A DNA stretch of 64,000 bases from assembly GCA_007449985.2 (NCBI GenBank), contig VIIQ02000085.1, positions 248,001 through 312,000 on the forward strand, in the 5' to 3' direction. The notes beneath the pieces were generated by a model. The model saw only the letters and a list, made by a program, of their open reading frames with translations. It did not search any database and had not been told where the DNA came from. Position numbers and translations under genes: made by a program. Within the stretch, counting starts at the first letter, position 1, and each line of letters starts with the position of its first letter. This DNA comes from Desmodesmus armatus (taxonomy: Eukaryota; Chlorophyta; Chlorophyceae; Sphaeropleales; Scenedesmaceae). Shown piece after piece: positions 50,380 to 60,478 of this stretch.

Positions 50380-52579
50380 GACACCCTGGGCCGGGCCAAG
50401 TCCCTGATCACTTCTCTGCTGATGTCAGCATCACCTGGCCCAGCAGACACTGACCGGCCCAGCTGGCCGACAGCTCCCTGAGTCACCCGAGGTCCCTGCA
50501 GGCTGTGTCAGCACAGGTTGACCCTAACTGGCCCACCGCAGTTGGCGTAGTGAAGTTCCGGGACGGGCAGCGCAGAGTTCCTGAGGCATTTCTGGCAACG
50601 TCACACGAGTGGACCCGCCTTACTGACTATGGTGGCGAGAATGCAGCAGCGTGGGCTGAGATCTTTAGGGTTTTGGGCCCTTCGCCTGTGCTGAGGATTG
50701 GAGGGGCAACGCAGGACAAGCTGATTGATCCACCTAAGGATGATACATGGGAGGCCCTCAAGCAGCTGCAGAAGCTGACCAATGCAAGGTGAGGGTTGCA
50801 GGCGGGCCCAATGGGGGGGGGGTGTGCATCGGATGGCTTGGGGCCTGTTTGTGGGTGGCGAGAATGCGGCGGCGTGGGCTGAAATATTCAGGATTTTGGG
50901 TCCCTCGGCTGTGCTGAGGCTTGGGGGCGCCACACAGGATAAGCTGGTTGAACCCCTAAGGATGGGAGGCCCTCAAGCAGCTGCAGAAGCTGACCAATGC
51001 ACGGTAAGTAGTGCAGGCAGGCCCATGGGGGGGGGGGGTGCCTGTGTCGGATGGATGTTGGGGAATTGACAAATGAAGCCACGTGATGGGCATCCGGGGG
51101 ACTTTAGGGCACACCACAGTACAGTTGGTAGCAAAATTGGTTCAGCGTGTACTACCCTTAGTAAGGGCCCCCGCTGAGGACATTGATTGTTTGTGGGATG
51201 GATGTGGATGTGGGTGGGTGTGGGACAAAGGGTGGGCATAGCAGGTGCACTGAGACGTGCTGCAGATGCTGACCAATGCAAGGTGTCAGGACTAGAGAGG
51301 CCTGTGAAGTCTGTGATAAAACCTTTTTTTGGGGGGGGGGGGGGACGAGGTTGTCACAAGTAAAAACTTTCAGTGCTGGGATACTGGTAGGCTGGACTTG
51401 ACTTGACAGGATGCGACGGAGCAACAAAGTAGCAGCGGTAGAGCCTTGACCAAGCGGCACAGGCACATATACACGTGCACAGCAAGCAGGCCTTACACGC
51501 CATGATGGCTGGGTGCTGACTAAAATCTGTGGCACGTCTGCTGCTTGCGTGGTGTGTGCAGGTACATTATTGGCCTGCCTCTGTTTCAAAAGAATGCAGT
51601 AGAGATGTCCAAGCAGATGATAGGCCAGGCCAAGAAGTACCTGGGCAGCTCGGTCATTGGCTTTGAACTGGGCAATGAGGTGAGACAGACATTGGACCAC
51701 AAACTGTGCTGCCCAGGGGGTCCGGGGGCTCAGCAGCAGCAGCAGCAGCAACAGTTTCATTGACAGCAGCAATAGCAGCGCATAAGTCTGGAATGCAGCA
51801 GCAGCAGCAGCAACATCAACAACAGTAACAGCAGCAGTAGCAGCGCAGTGGCCTGGACTGCACCACAGAGGGACTCCATGTTCAGCAGCAGATGGGGTTT
51901 AGGGTTAAGTCCAGCACAGATTTGGGGGGGGGGGGGGGGGGGCGGGGCACCCCCGGCGCTTCTCAACTCCACAACCTCTTGCCCTTCTCAAATCTCTGCG
52001 TGCACTGCTTTGAGATTTGCTTGCCTTGCTGCTGTCACAATCAACAACGAACACTGAGTGTGTGCATGTGTGTGTTGCTGCCCTGGCTGCTGCTGCAGCC
52101 TGAGTTCTGGCCCAGTGGTCTAGGCGGGTACGATGAGAAGGGGGAGTGGAAGGCAGGCTTTGGGCCCTACTCACAGTGGTTTGACAGGGTGGCCAGAACC
52201 TCAACCCCTGCGGCACAAGTCCATTCCTGTCTGGACCAGGCTGGGGTGAGTGGATGGCTGGTTGGGGTTAAGTAGAGTGATGGGGGGTTGGGGTTTTATA
52301 TGGTGGTGGGGGATTGCGGTTCAGTACGGTGGTGGGGGATTGAGGTTCAGTAGGGTGGTGGGGGATTGCGGTTCAGTAGGGTGGTGGGGGATTGCGGTTC
52401 AGTAGGGTGGTGGGGGATTGCAGTTCAGTACGGTGGTGGGGGATGGTTTAGAGGTTTAGTAGGGTGGAGTGGAGGGTGGGGGACTGGATGATGCATAGGG
52501 ATGGCTGCCTGCAGTGGTCACCTGGTGTGACCAGCAAACAGCAGCAGCAGTGGTGGCAGCAGCAGCAGCAGCAGTGGCG

Positions 52580-52626
<47 letters not shown>

Positions 52627-55194
52627 GGCGGCAGCAGAATCAGAGGCACTGGTAGCCTTGCAGTGAGACATTGAGGCGGTTGATAAGCTTCACTTGCCCA
52701 GCCAAGCAGGTGTGCGTCAGCAGCGTGTTGGCCTGCCCCTGGTCCATGCAATGTTGCCATACCTCTTTCAGTGTGATGTGCTGACACACCGTGTAGCTGC
52801 AATGACAGGGGAGCCCCCTATTGCAGCATGAAGTTTAGCACTTTTCCTGCAGGGCAACGCTCTCTACATGCGCCGTCAATGCACTCCCTGGTAGGTTTGC
52901 ATGTCCTTGTAGGACATTCATTCATGGGATATTGTAGAACCGCATGCATGTCTGTCATGTATTCCAACGCACTCCTCAACACACTCCTTCCCCCCCCCCC
53001 ACCCTACAGGCAACCTGAACACCCAGGACCCCAACTGGCTGAAGATCGTTCTCAGCAACGGCAAGGCCTGTGGCTACCTGTGGGAGGCCAACGCCCACTA
53101 TTACCCCTACATAGACAACGCGACAGTCACAGCGGACCAGCTGCTGTCACAGCCGCTGCAGGATGTGGGCCTGGACAGGCTCAGGGCCTACACGAAGATT
53201 GCATGGGACGGGCACAAGCTGGACCTGCGCATCAGTGAAGCAAACTCACTGTGAGTGTGTGTGTGTGTGGTGGTGGGGTGGCGGGGGGGGGGGGTGGTCT
53301 TGAGCATGTGCATGTCTGGGGTAGGGTGCCAAGCATCTCCTCCCAGCATCGCCTCTCTATTTGGTGTCTCTGCAGACACTACTAGCATAGTGTGGCAGGG
53401 TGGCAGGGCGGCAGGGCATATGATGTTGGCCTCGCCGGAGTGAGGGTTACCTGAGTTTGCAGGGTACAGCCTGGGGTTACCAACCGCATTACTGTCTTTG
53501 TGCCGTGTGTTCCTGCAGGTACGGTGGTGGCCGTGCTGACCTGAGTGACACTATGGCGGGCACGCTGTGGGTGGCAGACGCCCTGTTTGCCTTTGCCGCC
53601 AATGGTGCCCGGGCCTTCCACCTCCACTGGGGTCATGGAGGCATGCCCTACCAGGGCGGAGCACCAAATGTGGGAGTGCAGACAAACTTTGATTACAACG
53701 TGAGTGGAGTGAGGCTGCTCGTGCTGACTTTTATGCCTGGAGCAGCAGCAGCAGGGACAACAAGAACAGCAGCAACGGCAGCAGCAGCAGTTGACATAGC
53801 GTGTGATAAATACTGTGACCTGTGCAAGCCTGTGCAAGCCCAATAGCAATCTGTACTGTTGATTTTGGAGTGCAGAGGTATCCATGTTTTTGTGCTGTGT
53901 GTTGTGTGCAGACCCCTTACCCCTACAAGCCCTACCCCAGTGTTCACGCCCCGTGGTACGGTTACATGTTTTGGGTGATGGCATCAGCAGGCGGCTACAG
54001 CAGAAACGCTGACACACAGTTCACATCAGCATGGATTGAGAAACGGGCACCTACACCAGCACCGGCCCTAGCACCTGCACCTTCCCCATCCAGCAGCAGC
54101 AACACCAGCAGCAGCAGCAGTGGCAGCAGTGGCAGCACTGCACCAGCCAATGTGGTGACAGAGAAGGGAGGAAGCCAGAACAACACCAGCACCAGCAGCA
54201 GCAACAGCACCACCGGCAGCAGCAGCAGCGGCAGCAGTAACCAGACCTCCAGCAGCAGCAATGCCAACAAGCGCATTGCGTCACCCGATGCCATGCGGGC
54301 GCATTGGCAGCAGCAGCTGGCAGCACACAGGACGCAGGCGGGACAGCAGCAGCAGCAGCAGCAGGGTCGTAAGCTGCTGGCGGCGCAGCAGTCGTCGGGA
54401 GCCTGCGATGCCAATATCAAGGTGGGGGCCGGGGGAGGCAGTGGTGCAGCGGTGTAAGATAGATAGCCAAGTAATTGGCAGTGTGACTGTAACCCCATGC
54501 AGGTACCACTTGCCACATGTTGCTGGCGTATCATGCCATGGCACACGCAGTGCGTGTTCTGCTGTAATAAATTAAAATATTGCCCTTGGCAATTATTGCC
54601 CTTGCTTGGATTTGAGGTACACACAGGGTTTCTCCCTGTCCCCAGGAGCCCGCACGTGCTGGCTAGTGTTGAGCAAGGGAAGCGGTCCCCAGTGACTGAC
54701 TAGACTGCTGTGTTATACAGGGCACCCCTGTCGCTGGTGTTGAGGGCCCTTGAGGGCCGGCGTCAACAACCCTGCGCGTGGCTGTCTCAATCACCTGATT
54801 AGTTCTGTTCTGCACTGCACTGTCCTGCATGTATTGCTTCTTGCAGCTATGGGCCCTGAAAGCAGGTGACAACACGTTGCGTGTTGCAATCCTCAACAAG
54901 GACTCCAACAAGAACTGCAACGTCAAGGTTACCATCCCGGATGCCAATCATCTGTGCAAGGAGGGGCAAAAAGCGGAGCTGTCCCGCCTGCTGCCGGGTC
55001 CTCAGGGGATGTCGTCGAAGAGCGGGCTCTCCTGGCAAGGCCAACATTATGAGGATTCGTCCTCGTATGGCTCAGGGAAGCTCGTGGGTGATAAGGCGAC
55101 AGCGATGGTCACAGCGACGAAGGACGGAGATGGGTGCGGGTATGTCATCGGCATGCCAAAAACCTCTGCGGCGCTGCTTGTCATCAACGCATAA
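48939..55194 (+). CDS. GH79 family glycosidase (heparanase / endo-beta-glucuronidase-like)
   Basis: Probably a secreted or membrane-anchored retaining beta-glucuronidase acting on uronic-acid glycans. Exons 48939-49176, 49385-49522, 50255-50788, 51562-51679, 52099-52245, 53010-53250, 53519-53699, 53912-54421, 54847-55194; about 800 residues. N-terminal hydrophobic segment AALLVGALALAALAI suits a signal anchor. Exon 2 is Cys-rich. Family blocks: VPEAFLATSHEWTRLTDYG, GPSPVLRIGGATQ, YIIGLPLFQK, VIGFELGNEPEFWP (acid/base Glu), DLRISEANSLYGGGRADLSD (nucleophile Glu), HLHWGHGG, PWYGYMFWVMA. A Pro/Ala/Ser/Gln linker (54050-54360) splits the C-terminal part. Two single missing bases are inferred, at 50456-50460 and 52191-52194; phases of the flanking introns work only with them. 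Introns hold duplicated exon 3 sequence and minisatellites. Confidence 0.85.
49650..49960 (+). repeat. G-rich degenerate minisatellite in a GH79 intron
   Basis: Imperfect units built from GGAGACAGGGGAGGGG and CAGGTGCCCAGGTGACAG, separated by G runs. No exon is seen in it. Confidence 0.7.
50853..51284 (+). repeat. Duplicated 3' half of GH79 exon 3 with its donor
   Basis: 50855-51003 repeats the end of exon 3 (50633-50788), including GGCGAGAATGC, GATTTTGGG and the donor, now GTAAGT. The reading frame of the copy is lost in its second half. The intron start with its G run is also repeated (50789-50845 against 51004-51060). A third scrap, TGCTGACCAATGCAAGGT, lies at 51267-51284. Confidence 0.9.
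52280..52460 (+). repeat. 26-bp minisatellite in a GH79 intron
   Basis: Six or seven copies of a unit based on GGTGGTGGGGGATTGCGGTT plus CAGTAG, with few differences. Confidence 0.9.
52547..52624 (+). repeat. (CAG)n microsatellite in a GH79 intron
   Basis: Two CAG blocks of 5 and about 13 units separated by TGGCGA. Confidence 0.9.
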
Positions 55195-57835
55195 GGAGTG
55201 TGCACTTGCGATGGGCTTTGCTTGCATGTGCTTTGTTTCGACTAGTTTATTTGGCGAGTGGTTGATTGCCCCCAGGGGCATTGTATGCTGTTCAAGTCTG
55301 CGAGCAACGGCTGCGCCTGACTGCTTGTCAGTGGGGAACACATATTGTTCAACCTGCATGTTTGGACGGCATCCATGTGGGGCCAAGCGAGTTTGTGTTG
55401 CCGCAACAGCTGCTGCTGCAGGCAGCATGCAGCGCATCCTCCTGACAACGCATGCATGCCACAAACCGTGGTGCTGCAGCGGGAACTTCCCATAGTGCTG
55501 CAGCTTGCCGTGCTGCGCAAGGATGAGCTCCACTAATGCAGTGCCTCCAGCAGCGCCGTAGGCATTTTGATATTGTCAATGTGAGTATGCCTGCGGCAGC
55601 ACTGCAAGCCAGTTTCTGTGTCTGGTTTTTGTTGGGGTAGAAGCTGTTGACGCAGCTGAATGTATGATATCTGGCGGTTACATGACCGGGGGCCCTGCAG
55701 GATGTATGACTTTGACGTTGACGCAGATTGACTTGCATGTTTGTCTGCCAGCTGGCAGCAAGTACAGCTGGCGCAGGGATAGCCAAATTGGTGGCAAGTG
55801 GCAGTGGTGAACACACTAGGTCTTCACATTGTCAAGCATGCGTGTGTGCATGCATGCTGCAATTGTACGCACATGTTCTTTTGGGGATTGTCCTGCCAAG
55901 CATCTGCTCAACTCAAGCGCAACCAAATGGCGCACGGAGTTGCGCAGTGAGTCGCGCAGTGATTTCATGCGGAGGGAAAGCGGTAAGTGTCTGCGTGGCA
56001 GCACATAAGCATCCCCTCTTTGCGCATGTGCTGCCACGCCGATCTCTTGACGTGTCGGCGGCAAAGCAGACAGGACTCCTTGTCATGAAAACAGCATGGG
56101 GTGTTTGTAGATGTTGGCAGCCAGGTCTGTGCTGGGCTTGGGTTCAGATCGAGGGATGTTGTTGGCACATGCATGTGTGCATTGTGCGTGGTGCGACCGC
56201 AATAAAGCTAGTGTGTGCGGTCGGCACACAAGCAGTAAAGCAGTACACCCCTTTGTGTTGTTGTGTTGTAGTGGGCATGACGTGCCTGCTTTCGATGGCA
56301 GATGGCTAGTCATGACGCCGTGTGTGTGCATGTTCAACAGTAGCTAGGTGCCGTGTCGGGTCTGGTGCCAGGGAGTAGAAAGCCCACTACTAGAAGGTGA
56401 TCATGCAGGGTGTGCATGCCTAATTTCTGTAACACAGAGATTGCCAGTGCAAGAGGTGCACGGCAACCGGCTGCTAGTAACAAAAAGCCACGTGCACCAC
56501 CCCTGGAAGATGGGTTCGCTTTCGGCCCAGGCAGCCTGCCTACTGCAGCAAGTAACAGTGAGGACGTTGCGCTGACAATGCACCCACACAACGGTGATAT
56601 CCAACTCAAAAGGAGCAGCCTTGATTCCCAAAAAAATCCGTACCAGCAGAACTATACACAAGTGTCAGGGACACCCACCGTAGGACCCACCAGCATGCCA
56701 CATATGTGATCATGTGAAGTGTACAATACATACGCTGGGCATGGATCGAGTGCCCACTGCTTGGAAGGAAGACCCGCATTTTATCGCAGCCCGGAACGCG
56801 CAGGCAGCGCTGCAGCATGTTCACGCTCATGCTGCAGCAACCATCAGCCAGTTCCAGTTTTGACAAGAGCCGTCGATGTTACGTGGACCGACAGACGGTG
56901 CTCAGGGGATGCCCTTGGCCTGGCCCGCGAAACAAAGCGGTGTACGTACTGTTGGTTCCAGGGCCTTTGTGACCTTGTGAACTGAATGGCTCAGGTGGAC
57001 TTGGCAATCCTAAGACTGGGGCGTTGGCTCTATGTTGCCAAGGATGGCTGAAAGTGTTCCCTCAGCCCCAACAGTACTCTACTACTGTGGCCCTGGCGGC
57101 GCTGGGACAGGGCCATGGCACAGCAGCGGCGTTGTGCCGGAGCAGCCACACAGCCAGCACACCACAGGACGCAGCATAGGCAGGCCTGTCAGCACTCAGG
57201 GGACGTCCTCTCCCTCCTGTCGACAGACGTCTCAAAGGCTCTGCTGCTTGTGCACGGTACGTCAGGGAGCCATGTGCGCTGAAAATACGTTTCAGGGCCC
57301 CTACAGAACGATTCTGTCTGTCTACAGCAGGCTGGTAGCTTTCAAGAAGGTCCGGCGTAGCTACAGCTGTAGCATTTCTTGGTCAAGAAGTCTTCTGTGT
57401 AGATGCAAGAACTGCAAGCACCGAACATGCGTTGGTTCCATACTCCACTTTGTGTAGCTTCAGGGCCTGCGAGCACACTCAGTGTCGGTGACTGGCATGT
57501 CAAGTGACAACGTGAACGCTACCTTGTCACTGCCCGTCTGCACAGCTTACAGCACGTGTATTGTGATGTAAGCTGAATAGATGGCAGTTTTTGCCAGCAA
57601 GGTTCGTGGCTTTTGAAGGTTGCAATCACCTGTAGCAGGTGACATGTTACTATTGTACAGGCGGTAGCAGTCGCCAAGGGTGTGTTTTCACGAGTGCGCA
57701 CCCACCATGAACCAGTCTTAGAGGCGCATACATGTACCATTGTTTGACCTGCAGTTTCTACACATCTTTGTGCTGTGATTCCCCGCCAGCTGGCTGCCAG
57801 GTGTCGACTTTCCAGTTTGCTTCCATTGCTTAGGA
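55195..57835. other. 2.6-kb stretch without a supportable gene
   Basis: The GH79 3' end lies at the left. Several open frames exist, such as 56449-56709 (+, KKPRAPPLEDGFAFGPG, end SMPHM) and 57290-57440 (+, VRRSYSCSISWS), but none joins to neighbours in a convincing way or resembles a known family. It could hold 5' exons of the gene at 57836 or a decayed element. Confidence 0.35.
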
Positions 57836-58710
57836 ATGGGCAACCGCGGCAAGAAAACCAATGTGGATGCATTTGTGGAAGAGTTTGGCTTGCTGTCCAT
57901 TCAAAAGGGCCGTGGCAACCCCTACGGAGCACCTCCCCCACAGCAGGGAGCTTGTGCTTGTGTGAGCAACCAGGCCGTCCGCAAGCGCTTGGGTGTCCAG
58001 GGTGACCCAGGTGTGCACATTGACCACATCTATGAGAAGCACAGGGCAGAAGCAAAAGGCCGATATGCTGATATTGAGGTGCGCATTGCCTTACAACGTG
58101 TACACATGTGGCACCCAGAATTGTTCCGTGCCAGGCAGCGGCCAATCCTCAGCTCGTTCTTACACTGTGGCAATGGACAATCAGATGCTGTTGGGTTACC
58201 TTGTGGATGCAGCCCCAGTCACCATGACTGGCACGCTGCCAAGTAGTTGAATGATCCAGACAGAGTCGTGGTAATAAACATATGCATATGGCAGCTACCC
58301 TCCAAGCTGAGCTCGAGAGCAGCACAGCACAGAGTGCCGCAGTGACGGCCACTGAGGTCAAGAGCAGCATGTGGCATGCTCTAAACGGCTTTTGCAATGT
58401 GGCCTGTTGTCTTGGTTTGAAACCAACCTAGTGATCATCACATCACTGTCCAACAAAAATATTATATCTCGCACTGACTGGCATTGAGCGACACCTGTCG
58501 TCCTGCTGCCGGCCTACATCTCCAAACCTGCAGGCCAACAAGGAGCTGGCACCAGCACACTTGAATACGCGATGGGGCAATTTGTACAAGCAAGGCAAGT
58601 TGCAACAGTTGGAGCAGGAGAAGCGTGAGTACTACGGCGACGCTCGCTACGAGGAGGCAGTACATGCTGTTAGGCATTGCAACAAGAAGTACAACTACGC
58701 AAAGAAGTGA
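57836..58710 (+). CDS. Small basic protein, unrecognised
   Basis: Two exons, 57836-58078 and 58534-58710, joined GT-AG in phase 0, 140 residues. It opens MGNRGKKTNVDAFVEEFGLL, continues with PYGAPPPQQGACACVSN, HIDHIYEKHRAEAKGRYADI and ends in a charged helical region (RWGNLYKQGKLQQLEQEKRE) and HCNKKYNYAKK. GC-rich third positions and a clean stop support coding. No signal, membrane segment or known motif was seen. Upstream exons are possible because a tag acceptor lies just before ATG 57836, and a further exon in the 455-bp intron cannot be excluded. It may belong to a mobile element, but nothing proves it. Confidence 0.45.
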
Positions 58711-60478
58711 AGGAGCACGTGTACTGCCGCCGCTCAGACAACAACTGTACAATGGGGTGACGTCTCCCGGCGGCTTGGCGCAAAGGGTGCAGCCAGGATG
58801 CAGTCGCTGCCAAGTTGGGGGCTGAGAGCAGCCAATGGTAGAATCCTACCAACTGCAAAATGGTTGCCACATCTGCGACTAAGAGAGAGTTTGGTGATGC
58901 CGGCCCAATTTGCAAATTGTAGTACACTGTACTAGTCAGTGGGCGTGAATGACCGTGAATGGTTATCAGCCTGAGGGAGCGACTTGGCGTGCAGACTGTT
59001 TTGCGCCAGGCTTTGAAGCAGTATGCTGATCCAGTTTTGGGTCGGCCCTGAAAGCACTGTATCTGCTTTTGTGACCCATTTCCCGGAATGGAAGGAGCGC
59101 AGCCAGACGTGACCCATTTCCTCACTGTGGACAGTGTCTCATGTCATGGTGTGTGCGTGCTAGTGGTATCCAACACCTTGGGAGGAGCCTGCCGAGCAGG
59201 GCTCCTGCCACTGCACTTGGTTTGCATGCTGTGACTCAGGTTTGTTGCTGTGACTCGGGTTTTGTGAGCACAAGGCGTAGCGTGCTGTGCTTGCCAGTCG
59301 CTGCAGCTGGCCCAGGGGGTTTGGGGCAAAGGTACAAGGTGCAAGCACGGAAGTTGTTGCTTTGTTTGCAAGCTTGTGGTTAAGAGACGGTTAACCAACC
59401 TGCCCTTGAGGTGTCTTGGTTCACTACAGGCACTCAGCTGAAAAAGCGCAAGCCCTTCTGAGCGTTGCTGCCAGCATCCGGGATGGATTGCGCCCAAAAG
59501 CATCAGATCTTGTCTGTCTTTTTCTCAGTGCACTTGTGGATAGCAGCGTTGGCCCTGTCTTCAGGCACTTTTTGACTCAGCCTGAGTGGCTATGTCGGTA
59601 ACAAAAGCAGTCACTGATGGTCTGACGGCCCAATTGCTGCTAACAAATAGGTTGGTGTTCACAGCCGCGTATGATGAGTATCAACTCGAGTTGATGAGCT
59701 CATTGATGAGTTGATGAGCTCATCGATATGCATGATATCATGCATATGCGTGAGTGGCCACTACCATGGTAGTATCATACCAACAGCACTATGTTACCCA
59801 CCTGCCCCCCCCCCGCCTCAGGCCGACAGATTGCCGAACCTTCCAGTGGCTTTGCGAAGCACTGAACATCTGTGCCGTCTGAGTATGGTCGTGACTCAGC
59901 AGCGCTCTTGAAAAGCCAAGCGTCAGTGCACCCTGATGCGTCCCACGTTTGCCATGCCCAGTGATGGACCCATCATACATGCGCATATGCGTATCATTGC
60001 CTAGGCAGGCCTGCCTTCCCATAGCGACTGCTGCTTGAGGGGCTTTGGTCTGGCCATGTTGGCAACAGCTGCATGAGTGATGCTGCTCGACAGCGGCCAC
60101 TGGGGCCCTTCAAGGGCGCTAGACACTCTAGCGAAGGACAAACCGCCACAGGCAACATGCATGCAAGCATTGCCCAGGGCACCTTGAACAGCAGCAACGG
60201 AACCAGGCAACATGCAACAGCACAAAGCTCAGTCGCAGGCCAGCTTGGTGCAGTATGCAGTGCTGCCCAGTGTGACCCACTCCCACCGTGATGCTCAAGC
60301 ATTCAGCCCTGACTCAGTCACTTGCCCACCAGGTGTTGCTGTGCAATGCAAACCAGGCCCAAGAGGCATTCACAATGGCTGTATCTCTCTCTTGTGGACG
60401 TTGCCGCCAAACTTGGGCTCCGGGAGCCCGTGTTGGCCCAGCTACTGGCAGCCACGACCGCTAGCCTGTTTTTGCCAC
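58711..60478. other. 1.8-kb region between the small gene and the aminotransferase
   Basis: Possible small coding pieces: 58959-59054 (+, RLGVQTVLRQALKQYADPV then TGA) and 59429-59601 (+, EKAQALLSVAASIRDGLRP, stop after PEWLCR). Neither is placed in a gene. A GAGTTGATGAGCTCAT duplication with ATGCATATGC palindromes lies at 59687-59750. Confidence 0.35.

Noticed and set aside
57250..57457. KDZ-transposase-like Cys-rich segment (VRRSYSCSISWS)
   Set aside because: Only a vague spacing of Cys residues; the expected downstream motifs of that family are absent.
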